The translations under genes were made by a program, and so were the position numbers. A DNA stretch of 52,880 nt from JBDTCO01 sp039923495. GTDB taxonomy: Bacteria > Myxococcota_A > Polyangia > Palsa-1104. The stretch's first letter is position 1; each line of letters starts with the position of its first letter. Below the pieces are notes generated by a model. That model saw nothing but the letters and a program-made list of their open reading frames with translations, did no database searches and was not told the DNA's origin. Shown here piece after piece: positions 23,673 to 33,469 of this stretch. The DNA lies in the NCBI GenBank assembly GCA_039923495.1, contig JBDTCO010000080.1:1-52880 (forward strand), written 5' to 3'.

Positions 23673-24931
23673 CGCAGCGGCGTAAGCGCGTCGTAGGCGC
23701 TCTTCGGCAGGAGCACGAGCAGCGGGTCGTCCTCCTTCTTCAGCCACGAGATGAGCAGCTCCAGCTCCGGCAGCGGCATCGCGGTGCAGCCGATCGTGGG
23801 GTGGTGAGGGGCGCTCCACACGTGCAGGAAGATGCAGCTCCCCGCGCCGCGCACGTGCTCGGGGTTGTGCGCGACGAACACGGTGCGCGTGTAGAGCTCG
23901 TCGTCGCGGCGCATCGGCTCGGTGCTCGACCACGGAGGCGAACCGCTCTCGGGCGCGAGCGCAAAGCGGTTGTACTCGGGCGCGTGCACGTCGTCGACGC
24001 AGTACAGCCGCGAGCTCGCCTGGCGGTACGGTAGGGTCGAGCCTCGCGGTGCATCGGCTGCGTAACCCGTCGTCTCGGTGAGCCGGAAGAAGCCCGCGGG
24101 GCTGCGCCTGTCACCCTCGCGCTTGACGGCGCCGCCGAGCTCCGTCGCGAGCGCGGGCGGGTGCACACCGAGTCCCCATGCGAGGCCCTTTCCGGTGACC
24201 ACGGCCCAGGGCTCGCCGACCTGCGTCCAGCCGCTCCTCGTGCGGGCGTAGCGCGTGAGCGTCGCGTCGTGCGAGCTCCATGTTGGAGCGACGACGACGA
24301 CGAGCTGCTTCGTGGAGGCAGGGACGAGGGTACGCCCGCGCTCGATGTCGAGCTGTGGGTAGCGCGCCCAGTCGCTCGTATCGAAGTGCCACCACTCCGT
24401 CGGTAGTCCGACGAAGCCGTCGGCCGTCATCGCGGCCTCGAGGCGCGCGCGGTGCTCGAGGGCTGCCCGCGGAAGCTGTGTGTAGCCACGGTGGGCCTTG
24501 TCGGTCGCGTCGTCCCAAGCGGTCGGCATCTCGAGCTCGTGGCCCAAGGCGTCGACGAGCGTGACGTCCACTGCGGCGCCACGGCCATGGCGCGAGCCCT
24601 TCTGCGGATCTGCGACGTAGCGCGGGTCTGGCCGAACCGCCCACAGCTTCTTCTGCGCCGACGGAGGGCGATAGCAGTCGCGGAGCAGGAGCCCGAGCCC
24701 GTCGCGCGCGAGCGACCGCTGTACCCGTGCGAGCCGTGCTGCCACGTCGGGGCGCAGCAGGCAGCGCGCGTCTGCCGCGTAGATCTGTTCGTGCGCGAAG
24801 TTCTGCTTCGTCGCGTAGCCGAGCTGCACGCGGATGGTCGGGTCGACGTTGCCGATGTCGACGAGCTCCTGAGCGTGCGACGTGGAGACGAGGCACACAC
24901 AGAGCGACAGCAAGGAGAGAGCCACGCGCAC
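23669..24931 (-). CDS. Exported D-Ala-D-Ala dipeptidase (VanX-like) fused to L,D-transpeptidase-like domain
   Basis: 420 residues from a GTG with a signal peptide (to about 20). Residues 22-195 are a peptidase M15D/VanX domain: Arg84 in LLRDCYRPP, zinc motif SRHGRGAAVD (His115, Asp122) and EWWHF (Glu179, His182). Residues 205-420 resemble a YkuD-type L,D-transpeptidase: AVVTGKGLAWGLG, REGDRRSPAGFFRL, a conserved His370 and Cys382 in HPTIGCTAM. The family motif normally has S/T-x-G-C, so the nucleophile is present. VanX-type enzymes cleave D-Ala-D-Ala, while YkuD enzymes make 3-3 crosslinks or attach proteins to peptidoglycan. One exported protein may therefore both trim and remodel the wall. 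It is divergent from the next gene with only 38 bases between. Confidence 0.85.
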   Translation of the reverse strand: MRVALSLLSLCVCLVSTSHAQELVDIGNVDPTIRVQLGYATKQNFAHEQIYAADARCLLRPDVAARLARVQRSLARDGLGLLLRDCYRPPSAQKKLWAVRPDPRYVADPQKGSRHGRGAAVDVTLVDALGHELEMPTAWDDATDKAHRGYTQLPRAALEHRARLEAAMTADGFVGLPTEWWHFDTSDWARYPQLDIERGRTLVPASTKQLVVVVAPTWSSHDATLTRYARTRSGWTQVGEPWAVVTGKGLAWGLGVHPPALATELGGAVKREGDRRSPAGFFRLTETTGYAADAPRGSTLPYRQASSRLYCVDDVHAPEYNRFALAPESGSPPWSSTEPMRRDDELYTRTVFVAHNPEHVRGAGSCIFLHVWSAPHHPTIGCTAMPLPELELLISWLKKEDDPLLVLLPKSAYDALTPLR

Positions 24932-24969
24932 GCGCCAGCGTACCCTGCCGCCATGCTAGCGTCGCTCTC

Positions 24970-26313
24970 ATGCGCAGTCTCGTGGGCCTCGTCCTTCTCG
25001 TTGCCTCCTCGGCCATCGCCGCGCCAGCCGCACCCGTGGAGCGCAGGCTCCATATCGGGCAGGCCGAGGCGAGCTCGTTCGACAGGAACGACTACAACCG
25101 CTTCGAGGAGAACTACCTGCCGCTCTACGTGGCGGACGACGACGCGACCACGGCGTGGACCGAGGGTGTCCCCGGCGATGGCACCGGGCAGTGGCTGCGC
25201 GTGCGCTTCTCCTCGATGAAGGGCGCGACGAAGATCCGGCTGCGCATCCGCAACGGCTACCAGAAGTCGCACAGGCTCTTCGCCGCCAACGAGCGCGCGC
25301 GCAAGGTCACGTTCACGCTCCTGCCCGGTAACACGAAGACGGAGAAGGAGCTCACCGACACCGAGGGTTGGCAGGAGGTCGTGCTCGAGCAGTCGTCCGG
25401 CGTTGTGGCTGGCGTCGAGCTGAAGATAGGCTCCGTGTTCCCTGGCAAGAAGTACGAGGACCTCTGCATCTCCGACGTGCAGGTCTTCGTCACCGCCGAG
25501 ACGCCCGACAACCCCGCGTTCGAGAAGAGCGTCCTCGACAAGGTCAAGAAGTGGAAGGCGGACCGCGTCGACGCGGCCAAGGCGTTCGCGCGAGCCGCAA
25601 AAGATCGCCCGCTCTCCATCGCGTCGAGCTACGAGGTGAATCGCACCGACACACCGGCGCAGAGCGCGTCGAATCACGGGTTCTTCTCGCTCGTCGACAG
25701 GCTCGATCCGAAGCTGCTCGGAGCCGAGGAGCGCGCGGCGATGACCGAAGCAAAGGCGTGGCTCGGAAAGGAAGCGGCGAGCTTCCAGCCCGTCTCGCTC
25801 GGCCTCGGCGGTCGCGCCAAGCTACCGACGGTCGATGGGATGTGCACGCCCGTGCTCGGGAGCTGCGAGTACGACGGCTGCGACGCACCGAACGCACCGT
25901 TCGACGACATGCCGCTGCTCACAACGGACAGCTTCAAGCTCATCGAGGCGAAGGACCGTCCCGCCCTCGCGCGCCTTTTCGACGGCACGGCTGCGAAGCT
26001 CTGGCCGGCGTGCAACTCGAAGGACGGCGCCGTGCTCGCGTGGGCCGTGCGGCAGGGCGACGACCGGAAGACACGCGCGCTCGTGGTGATGCGCTGCGCG
26101 GTCGTCGAGGGCCGCGAGGGGAGCTACATCTCGTCCGAAGCCCAGCTGCTCGTGTACGACGAAAAGGGCAAGCTACGCCTGAGCGCCGGTCCGAAGATCA
26201 CCACGAGCTACGCCTGGAAGCCGGACGGATCGAGCATCGTCGGCGGTAGCTACGTCTCCCTGGAGTCGACCGGCACGTACGCGGTGGCCAACCAGGTCGC
26301 GACCGCGAAGTGA
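24970..26313 (+). CDS. Exported NADase-type glycan-binding domain protein
   Basis: 447 residues from the ATG at 24970 with a signal peptide (LVGLVLLVASSAIA). Residues 30-175 form a discoidin-like NADase-type glycan-binding domain: YVADDDATTAWTEGVPGDG, RNGYQKSHRLFAANERARK and GSVFPGKKYEDLCISDVQVF, split across strands as in that family. The C-terminal two thirds (about 180-447) have no family I recognise. They contain a Cys-rich patch (GMCTPVLGSCEYDGCDAP) and a beta-rich end. It presumably acts in the periplasm or at the surface, binding polysaccharide. The TGATG junction couples it to the downstream multiheme cytochrome. Confidence 0.78.
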   Translation: MRSLVGLVLLVASSAIAAPAAPVERRLHIGQAEASSFDRNDYNRFEENYLPLYVADDDATTAWTEGVPGDGTGQWLRVRFSSMKGATKIRLRIRNGYQKSHRLFAANERARKVTFTLLPGNTKTEKELTDTEGWQEVVLEQSSGVVAGVELKIGSVFPGKKYEDLCISDVQVFVTAETPDNPAFEKSVLDKVKKWKADRVDAAKAFARAAKDRPLSIASSYEVNRTDTPAQSASNHGFFSLVDRLDPKLLGAEERAAMTEAKAWLGKEAASFQPVSLGLGGRAKLPTVDGMCTPVLGSCEYDGCDAPNAPFDDMPLLTTDSFKLIEAKDRPALARLFDGTAAKLWPACNSKDGAVLAWAVRQGDDRKTRALVVMRCAVVEGREGSYISSEAQLLVYDEKGKLRLSAGPKITTSYAWKPDGSSIVGGSYVSLESTGTYAVANQVATAK

Positions 26314-27347
26314 TGCTGGGGCTCGGCGTCGCGTTCGCGGCGCAGCTCTTCGCCAACGGGCTCGCGCCCGTCGATCCCGGGAGCGATGCCGCGTCGGCGC
26401 GCGAGTGCGAGGCGTGTCACCCCGCCGAGCACGCGGAGTGGAGCGCGAGCCGTCATGGGCGCGCCTTCACGAACCCGATCTTCCAGCGTGAGTACTCCGC
26501 GCACCCCGACGAGTGGTGCGTCCACTGTCACGCTCCTCTGACGAAGCAGCTCGAGGAGGTGCGAAGCGGGGCAGGCGTCCTCGCTGCCGAGGGCGTGAAC
26601 TGCATCGCGTGCCACGTCCGACGGGGTCGCATCCTCGCGGCGCGCAAGCGCCCCGGCTCTCCGCACGCGACGGACGTGCGCGCGGGCTTCGGCGGCCCGT
26701 CGTTCTGCGCGGGATGCCATCAGTTCAACTTCCCGCAGCTGGACAACGTGACGCCGCACCTGCGGACGCGCGTCACGGGCTACACGTCGCACCCGATGCA
26801 GAACACGGTGGCCGAGCACGCGGCCGGCCCGCACGCGAGCGAGCCGTGTCGCAGCTGCCACGCGTCGCCGGCCGAGCATGCGTATCCTGGGGGGCACGAC
26901 GCAGCGATGCTCGAGCGCGCGCTGTCGCTCGACGTGTGCCGTCGGGGGCGCGACGTGGTCGCGACGGTCACGAACCGCGGCGCGGGTCACCGCGTACCGA
27001 CGGGCGACGTGCATCGTCACCTCGCGCTGCGGCTGTGGAAGGCGAGCGCGCCCGAGAAGTTGCAGGAGCACTTCATGCTCCGTCACTTCGAACCGCTGGC
27101 CGACGGCGGCAAGGCGCTCGTGGAGGACACGGGCCTCGCGCCAGGCCAGTCGCGCGCGTATCGAGCCACGTCACGCGCGCTCGGTGGCGAGGACGATGAG
27201 CCCGTGTCGATCGAGCTGCGCTTCGTCTACACCATCGACGAGTTCCCGCTGCACGAGCTCGGCGAGCGCGCGTTCACGACGGTGGCGAAGCAGATGGTGT
27301 TGCTCCCTCAGCTGCCTAGCTGCGGAGCTGCAGCGCAGCGACGATGA
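26313..27347 (+). CDS. Exported pentaheme cytochrome c (c554-like)
   Basis: 344 residues from the ATG at 26313 (a GTG at 26310 is adjacent). A short signal-like segment is followed by five CxxCH heme motifs: CEACH (32-36), CVHCH (69-73), CIACH (97-101), CAGCH (132-136) and CRSCH (179-183). The heme part is like cytochrome c554-family periplasmic electron carriers. The last 150 residues have no heme motif and look like a beta-sandwich (GHRVPTGDVHRHLALRL, then IELRFVYTIDEFPLHELGE). Its redox partner is unknown. Its 3' end overlaps the convergent DUF423 gene by 32 bases. Confidence 0.85.
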   Translation: MLGLGVAFAAQLFANGLAPVDPGSDAASARECEACHPAEHAEWSASRHGRAFTNPIFQREYSAHPDEWCVHCHAPLTKQLEEVRSGAGVLAAEGVNCIACHVRRGRILAARKRPGSPHATDVRAGFGGPSFCAGCHQFNFPQLDNVTPHLRTRVTGYTSHPMQNTVAEHAAGPHASEPCRSCHASPAEHAYPGGHDAAMLERALSLDVCRRGRDVVATVTNRGAGHRVPTGDVHRHLALRLWKASAPEKLQEHFMLRHFEPLADGGKALVEDTGLAPGQSRAYRATSRALGGEDDEPVSIELRFVYTIDEFPLHELGERAFTTVAKQMVLLPQLPSCGAAAQRR

Positions 27348-27705
27348 TACAGGCCCAGCCGACGAGGAAGCCGAGGCCGCCGAGCGGCGTCACGGCGCCG
27401 AGTGCGCGTACGCCCGTCAGCGTCATCGCGTAGAGGCTGCCCGAGAAGAGCACCGTGCCGGCGATGAACGAGATCGCGGCGACCTTCACGGCCGACGAGT
27501 CGCTACGCGTCGCGAGCCACGCGACGAGGCCCAGTGCGAGCGCGTGCACGACCTGGTAGTGCGCGGCGGTGTTCCACCACTCGAGGCGCTTCGCCCCGTC
27601 CTCGAGCCCGGCGAGCCTGTCACGCAGCCCGTGCGCGCCGAACGCGCCGAGCGCGACCGCGAGAAACCCACTGATGCCCGACGCGACGAGCGCGAACCGT
27701 TCCAT
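27316..27705 (-). CDS. DUF423 small membrane protein (YgdD-like)
   Basis: 129 residues with four hydrophobic helices. The N-terminal pattern GISGFLAVALGAFGAHGLRD and the HYQVVHALALGL and GSLYAMTLTG segments are typical of the DUF423 inner-membrane family. Function in the family is unknown. It lies 35 bases downstream of livF on the same strand and may be read through from that operon, and it converges with the cytochrome gene. Confidence 0.9.
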   Translation of the reverse strand: MERFALVASGISGFLAVALGAFGAHGLRDRLAGLEDGAKRLEWWNTAAHYQVVHALALGLVAWLATRSDSSAVKVAAISFIAGTVLFSGSLYAMTLTGVRALGAVTPLGGLGFLVGWACIIVAALQLRS

Positions 27706-27740
27706 GCGGAGAGCGTGCGACCAAGCGGCACGCGCAGCAA

Positions 27741-28442
27741 CTACGCGATGCCGAGGTACGCCTTCTTCACCGCGTCGGTCTCGGCGAGCGCCTTCGCGTC
27801 CCCCGACGTGCGGACCTCGCCCGTCTCGAGCACGTAGCCGATGTGGGCGCAGCGCAGCGCCATCAGCGCGTTCTGCTCCACCAGAAGGATGGTCATGCCC
27901 TCGCGGTTGAGCTCGCCGATGATGGCGAAGATCTGCTGCACGATCTGCGGTGCAAGCCCGAGCGATGGTTCGTCGAGGAGCAGGAGCTTCGGCCGGCTCA
28001 TCAGCGCGCGCACGACCGCCAGCATCTGCTGCTCGCCACCTGACAGCGTGCCCGCGAGCTGCGTCGAGCGCTCCTTCAGCCGCGGAAAACGCACGAACGC
28101 CTTCTCCACGTCGTCGTCGAGCGAGTCGGTGCGGATGTAGCCGCCCAGTTCGAGGTTCTCGAGCACGCTCAGCTGTGGGAACACGCCGCGGCCCTCGGGC
28201 GAGTGCGCCATGCCGAGCCGCACGATCGACTCGGGCCGCTGTCCCACGAGCTCGTGGCCCAGGAACTTGATCGATCCGCGGCTCGGCTTCACGAGCCCCG
28301 ACAGCGCACGCAGCGTGGTCGTCTTGCCGGCACCGTTCGAGCCGACGAGCGTGACGACCTGGCCCTCGTCGACGCGCAGCGAGACCCCACGCAGCGCCTG
28401 GATGGCGCCGTAGTGAACGTCCAGGTTGTCGACGACGAGCAT
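27741..28442 (-). CDS. livF: Branched-chain amino acid ABC transporter ATP-binding protein LivF
   Basis: 233 residues from the ATG whose A is shared with the livG stop (TGATG). Walker A is GSNGAGKTTTLRAL, the signature LSGGEQQMLAVVRAL, Walker B LLLLDEPSLGL and the switch His follows in LLVEQNA (Gln-Asn form typical of LivF). It begins VVDNLDVHYGAIQALRGVSL, the usual LivF start. It energises the HAAT-family importer together with LivG at the inner membrane. Last of four overlapping transporter genes. Confidence 0.92.
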   Translation of the reverse strand: MLVVDNLDVHYGAIQALRGVSLRVDEGQVVTLVGSNGAGKTTTLRALSGLVKPSRGSIKFLGHELVGQRPESIVRLGMAHSPEGRGVFPQLSVLENLELGGYIRTDSLDDDVEKAFVRFPRLKERSTQLAGTLSGGEQQMLAVVRALMSRPKLLLLDEPSLGLAPQIVQQIFAIIGELNREGMTILLVEQNALMALRCAHIGYVLETGEVRTSGDAKALAETDAVKKAYLGIA

Positions 28443-29212
28443 CAGTCTGCAGCCTTGCCGAGGTACGCCTCGATCACGGCAGGGTGCGCCTGGATCTCCG
28501 CGGGCGTGCCCTCCGCGATCTTCACGCCGTAGTTCACGACCGCGATGCGCTCGCACACCTGCATCACGAGGCCCATGTCGTGCTCGATGAGCAGCACCGC
28601 GCACGTGAAGTCGTCGCGCACCCTGCGGATGAGCGCGCGCAGCTCGACCTTCTCGTGCGGCGTCATGCCCGCCGCGGGCTCGTCGAGGAGCAGGAGCTTC
28701 GGACCCGTCGCGAGCGCGCGCGCGATCTCGAGGCGTCGCTGCTGGCCGTAGGGGAGGCTGCGCGCCTCGGCGGTGGCGAAGTCATCCAGACCGAAGAGCC
28801 GCAGCAGCTCGTGAGAGCGCGTCTCGACCTCGGCCTCCTCGCGCATGAACGCGTTCGTGCGCAGCGTCGCCGCGAGCAGGCCCGTCTTCGCGCGCAGGTG
28901 ACAGGCGACGCGCACGTTGTCGAGCACCGACATCTCGCCGAAGAGCCGGATGTTCTGGAACGTGCGCGCGGCACCGAGCGCGCAGATCCGATGCGGCTTC
29001 TCCCCCACGATCGACCTGCCCGCGAGCTGGATGCGTCCCGTGTCGGGGCGGTACACGCCGGTGAGCAGGTTGAAGAGCGTCGTCTTGCCCGCGCCGTTGG
29101 GACCGATGAGGCCGAACAGCGAGCCCTCGGGGACCGAGAGCGAGAAGTCGGACACGGCCTTGAGCCCGCCGAACGCGAGCGAGACACCATGCACATCGAG
29201 CGCGGCGGTCAT
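28442..29212 (-). CDS. livG: Branched-chain amino acid ABC transporter ATP-binding protein LivG
   Basis: 256 residues from the ATG at 29212, four bases overlapping the livM stop (ATGA). Walker A GPNGAGKTTLFNLL, LivG-specific GAARTFQNIRLF, signature-region LPYGQQRRLEIARAL, Walker B LLLLDEPAAGM and LLIEHDM with the switch His. The signature reads YGQQ where canonical transporters have SGGQ, which is normal for LivG. It pairs with LivF as the nucleotide-binding dimer. Confidence 0.93.
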   Translation of the reverse strand: MTAALDVHGVSLAFGGLKAVSDFSLSVPEGSLFGLIGPNGAGKTTLFNLLTGVYRPDTGRIQLAGRSIVGEKPHRICALGAARTFQNIRLFGEMSVLDNVRVACHLRAKTGLLAATLRTNAFMREEAEVETRSHELLRLFGLDDFATAEARSLPYGQQRRLEIARALATGPKLLLLDEPAAGMTPHEKVELRALIRRVRDDFTCAVLLIEHDMGLVMQVCERIAVVNYGVKIAEGTPAEIQAHPAVIEAYLGKAAD

Positions 29213-30228
29213 GACTTCTTTTTCTTCCGGAGGTGCCACAGCTCGCGCGTGCCGAGCAGGCCGTTGGGCCGGAGGATCATGACGAGGATGAGCAGCAGCG
29301 AGTACGCGATGAGCCGGTAGTCCTGCACCGAGCGCAGCGCTTCGCTCAGCAGCGTCAGCACGATGGCCGCGATGGTCGCACCGGAGATCGAGCCCATGCC
29401 GCCGAGGACGACCATAATGACGATCTCGAACGACTTCATGAAGTTGAACTCTTCGGGCCGCGACGCCGTGCCCGCACCGAGCTGGTGCGCGAACAGCGCG
29501 CCCGCGACGCCCGCGAAGGCCGCGGCGAGCACGAAGGCGGTCACCTTGTAGCGCGTGGTGTCGACGCCGATGGCCTCCGCAGCGATATCGTTCTCGCGCA
29601 CCGACAAGAACGCGCGCCCGTGCGACGACTCGCGGATGCGATACGCCACGAGCAGCGTGATGCCCACACCGATCCACGTCCACGCGAGCGAGTTGTACGA
29701 CTGGCCGTGCGAGAACCCCAGCGCGCCGCCGAGGTGGATGATGCGCGCGGGCCACGAGACGTCAGACATCTCGTCGGGGCCGAGCGTCGGCGGCGTGGCC
29801 TGCAGCAGCACGCGGATGATCTCGCCGAAGCCGAGCGTCACGATGGCGAGGTAGTCACCGCGCAGGCGCAGCGAGGGCAGTCCAACGACGAGGCCCGTGA
29901 CCGCGGCGACGATGGCGGCTGTGAAGATCGACGCGAGGAACAGGCTCTCGCCGCCGAGCGTGAGGTGCTTGTCGACGTCGCCGAAGATCGAGAAGCCGCC
30001 GTAGTACGTCACGATGATGGACGTGTACGCGCCGACCGCCATGAAGCCCGCGTGCCCGATCGAGAACTGACCGGTGAGGCCATTCACCATGTTGAGGCTG
30101 ACGGCGAGGATGATGTTGACGCCGATGTCGAAGAGGATCTTCGCGGCGTAGCTGCCGTTCGGCACGCCGAGCTGCACCACGGCAGCGAGGAGCCCGATGG
30201 CCATGAGCGGCACGATGGTGCGGCCCAT
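29209..30228 (-). CDS. livM: Branched-chain amino acid ABC transporter permease LivM
   Basis: 339 residues from the ATG at 30228, which shares a base with the upstream stop. Multiple hydrophobic helices, with the LivM signatures NMVNGLTGQFSIGHAGFMAVGAY (split: NMVNGLTGQFSIGHAGF, MAVGAY), RLRGDYLAIVTLGFGEIIR and GGMGSISGATIAA. A charged Lys-rich C-terminus follows. It forms the inner-membrane channel with the LivH part of the upstream fusion protein. Confidence 0.93.
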   Translation of the reverse strand: MGRTIVPLMAIGLLAAVVQLGVPNGSYAAKILFDIGVNIILAVSLNMVNGLTGQFSIGHAGFMAVGAYTSIIVTYYGGFSIFGDVDKHLTLGGESLFLASIFTAAIVAAVTGLVVGLPSLRLRGDYLAIVTLGFGEIIRVLLQATPPTLGPDEMSDVSWPARIIHLGGALGFSHGQSYNSLAWTWIGVGITLLVAYRIRESSHGRAFLSVRENDIAAEAIGVDTTRYKVTAFVLAAAFAGVAGALFAHQLGAGTASRPEEFNFMKSFEIVIMVVLGGMGSISGATIAAIVLTLLSEALRSVQDYRLIAYSLLLILVMILRPNGLLGTRELWHLRKKKKS

Positions 30229-32375
30229 CAGACCTTCTCCACGACGCGACGACCGAGGAGGCCGCTCGGCCGCACCATGAGGATGACGATGAGGAGGCCG
30301 AACGCGATGGCGTCGCGGAACGTCGTCGAGAGGTAGCCGGCGACGAGCTGCTCCGTGAGCCCGAGCAGCAGGCCGCCGAGCATCGCGCCCGGGATGTTGC
30401 CGATGCCGCCGATGACGGCCGCGATGAAGGCCTTCAAGCCATAGAGCACCCACGACGCGTCGGCGGGCTGCTTCAGCTGACCGTACGTGAGCCCGACGAT
30501 GAGTCCGCCGGCAGCCGCGAGCACCGAGCCGATGACGAACACGAGCGAGATGATGCGGTCGACGGGGATGCCCATCAGGCCGGCGACGTTGTGGTCGTGC
30601 GCGACGGCGCGCATCGCGCGACCGATCTTGGTGCGGTAGACGAGCACCTCGAGGCCGACCATGAGCACTGCGGCGCCGAGGATCGCGACCACCTCGACGG
30701 AGCGGACCGCGATGCCGCCGATGTGGAGCGTGGTCTCGGTGAGCTGTGGGAACTGGAAGACGTTCTTGCCGAACACGAGCTGGCCGACGTTCTCGATGAA
30801 CAGGGAGACGCCGATGGCGGTGATGAGCACGTTGAGGCGCGGCGCCTTGCGGAGCGGGCGATAGGCGAGGCGCTCGATGAGGAAGCCGACGAGCGCGCAC
30901 GCGGCCATCGACAGCAGGAGGAGCCCGGTGGCCTGCAGTGCCGACGGTCGCGTCATGCGGAACACCGTCGCGAAGCGCAGCGCGAAGAACGCGCCGAGCA
31001 TGAACACGTCGGAGTGCGCGAAGTTGATGAACTGCAGGATGCCGTAGACCATCGTGTAGCCGAGCGCGAGCAGCGCGTAGAGGCTGCCGACGGCGACTCC
31101 CTTCAAGAGCAGCTGGCCGAGCCCCGCGGAACCCTCGCGCGCGGCCTCGGGCCTTCTGTCCAGCGCGGCCACGGCAGCACGCGCCTCCTCGGCGAAGTCA
31201 CCTTCGGGCGGATCGATCGTGGTGGCGAGCGGCGTGTGGAGACCGTCGAGCCGGATCACCGCGGCGGCCTTCTTCGCGTTGCGGTGATCGTCGAGCGAGA
31301 TGACCCCGGTGACCGCCGCGAAGCCCTGCGTGTGAGCAAGCGCATCGCGGAGCGCCTTGCGGAGCGCGATGAGACCCTGCTCACCCGGCGCCTGCGGCGG
31401 CAAGGCCTCGAGCTTGTCGCGGACGAGCATCGCGGCGTCGTAGCCGAGCGCGGCCATCGAGTCGGGGACCTCGTGGTAACGGCGCTGGTACTCCGAGACG
31501 AAGCGGCGCACGGCAGGGCGCTCCTCGTCGGCGGAGTAGTGGTTCGAGTAGTACGAGCCGGAGATCGCGTCCCCGCCGATCATCTGCACGGACTCCCAGC
31601 CGTCGCCGCCGAGCAACGGGCCCTTGTAGCCGAGCGCACGCGCCTGCTTCGCGATGTTCGCGACGTCCGTGTAGTAGCCCGGCACGTAGAGGGCCTCGGC
31701 TCCGGAGCTCGTGATGCGACCGAGCTGCGCGGAGAAGTCCTGATCGCCTCCCTGATACGACTCCGTGGCAACGAGCGTTCCGCCCATCTTCACGAAGAAC
31801 GCCTCGAAGTACTTGCCGAGGCCCTGCGCGTAGGCCTGGCGCTGATCGATGAGGATCGCGAGGCGCTTCATCCCGAGGCCGTGCTTCGCGACGGGATCCG
31901 TGGCGAAGCGCGCCATGACGTAGCCCTGGAACGGATCGATGAAGCACACGCGGAACACGTAGTCGCCGACGTCGGTGACCTTCGCGTTGGTGGACGAGGG
32001 CGAGACCATCGGCGTCGCGTGCTGCTGCGCGACCTGGCCGCCTGCGATCGAGAGCGACGACGACACCTCGCCGAGCACCACGACGACCTTGTCGTTGGTG
32101 ATGAGGCGGGTGACCGCGGTGCCGACCTCGGAGGTCTTGCCCTGATCGTCGTAGGAGACGAGGCGGACCTTGTCGCCGTGGATGCCGCCCTTCGCGTTGA
32201 TCTCGTCGACCGCCATGACGAGGCCGTTGTGCGTGGAGTTGCCGAACACGGCCTCGGAGCCGGTGAGCGAGCCGTACTCGCCGAGCACGACCTCGTCACC
32301 GCGCGCAGCCGTGGCCAGCAGTGCGGTCGTGACGAGGCAGCAGAGTCGCAGGGTGGACACGAAGTCGTGGACCAT
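30228..32375 (-). CDS. Fused substrate-binding protein and LivH permease (HAAT-family importer)
   Basis: 715 residues in one open frame. A cleavable signal peptide (to about 26) is followed by a periplasmic leucine-binding-type substrate-binding domain (about 27-395: GEYGSLTGSEAVFGNSTHNG, PMVSPSSTNAKVTDVGDYVF, GYKGPLLGGDGWES). A Pro/Ala/Glu-rich linker (about 400-425) leads into a complete LivH permease (about 430-715: ALGYTMVYGILQFINFAHSD, GGIGNIPGAMLGGL). In other Liv systems the binding protein (LivJ/LivK) is a separate polypeptide. The fusion requires the first LivH helix to enter from the periplasm. It is the first gene of the livHMGF-type operon. The ligand may be a branched-chain amino acid, amide or urea-like compound; I cannot tell which. 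Confidence 0.88.
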   Translation of the reverse strand: MVHDFVSTLRLCCLVTTALLATAARGDEVVLGEYGSLTGSEAVFGNSTHNGLVMAVDEINAKGGIHGDKVRLVSYDDQGKTSEVGTAVTRLITNDKVVVVLGEVSSSLSIAGGQVAQQHATPMVSPSSTNAKVTDVGDYVFRVCFIDPFQGYVMARFATDPVAKHGLGMKRLAILIDQRQAYAQGLGKYFEAFFVKMGGTLVATESYQGGDQDFSAQLGRITSSGAEALYVPGYYTDVANIAKQARALGYKGPLLGGDGWESVQMIGGDAISGSYYSNHYSADEERPAVRRFVSEYQRRYHEVPDSMAALGYDAAMLVRDKLEALPPQAPGEQGLIALRKALRDALAHTQGFAAVTGVISLDDHRNAKKAAAVIRLDGLHTPLATTIDPPEGDFAEEARAAVAALDRRPEAAREGSAGLGQLLLKGVAVGSLYALLALGYTMVYGILQFINFAHSDVFMLGAFFALRFATVFRMTRPSALQATGLLLLSMAACALVGFLIERLAYRPLRKAPRLNVLITAIGVSLFIENVGQLVFGKNVFQFPQLTETTLHIGGIAVRSVEVVAILGAAVLMVGLEVLVYRTKIGRAMRAVAHDHNVAGLMGIPVDRIISLVFVIGSVLAAAGGLIVGLTYGQLKQPADASWVLYGLKAFIAAVIGGIGNIPGAMLGGLLLGLTEQLVAGYLSTTFRDAIAFGLLIVILMVRPSGLLGRRVVEKV

Positions 32376-32431
32376 ATCGCAACGCTCACGCCTCCGGGAA
32401 GAGACGCGCGCTGTAGTACAACCTCGTCCCG
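32376..32431. promoter_or_regulatory. 56-bp divergent intergenic region between two ABC importer operons
   Basis: It must hold the promoters of both operons. On the plus strand it contains the small palindrome TGTAGTACA (32412-32420), with TAGTAC a possible -10 about 12 bases before the TTG start. On the minus strand GGAGG lies about 16 bases before the ATG. No clear -35 elements are visible. One regulator could control both importers from here, which is inference. Confidence 0.4.

Positions 32432-33465
<1,034 letters not shown>

Positions 33466-33469
<4 letters not shown>

Noticed and set aside
21384..23933. 849-codon minus-strand open frame across the kinase and small genes
   Set aside because: Antisense to well-supported genes and of low-complexity composition; no recognisable domain.
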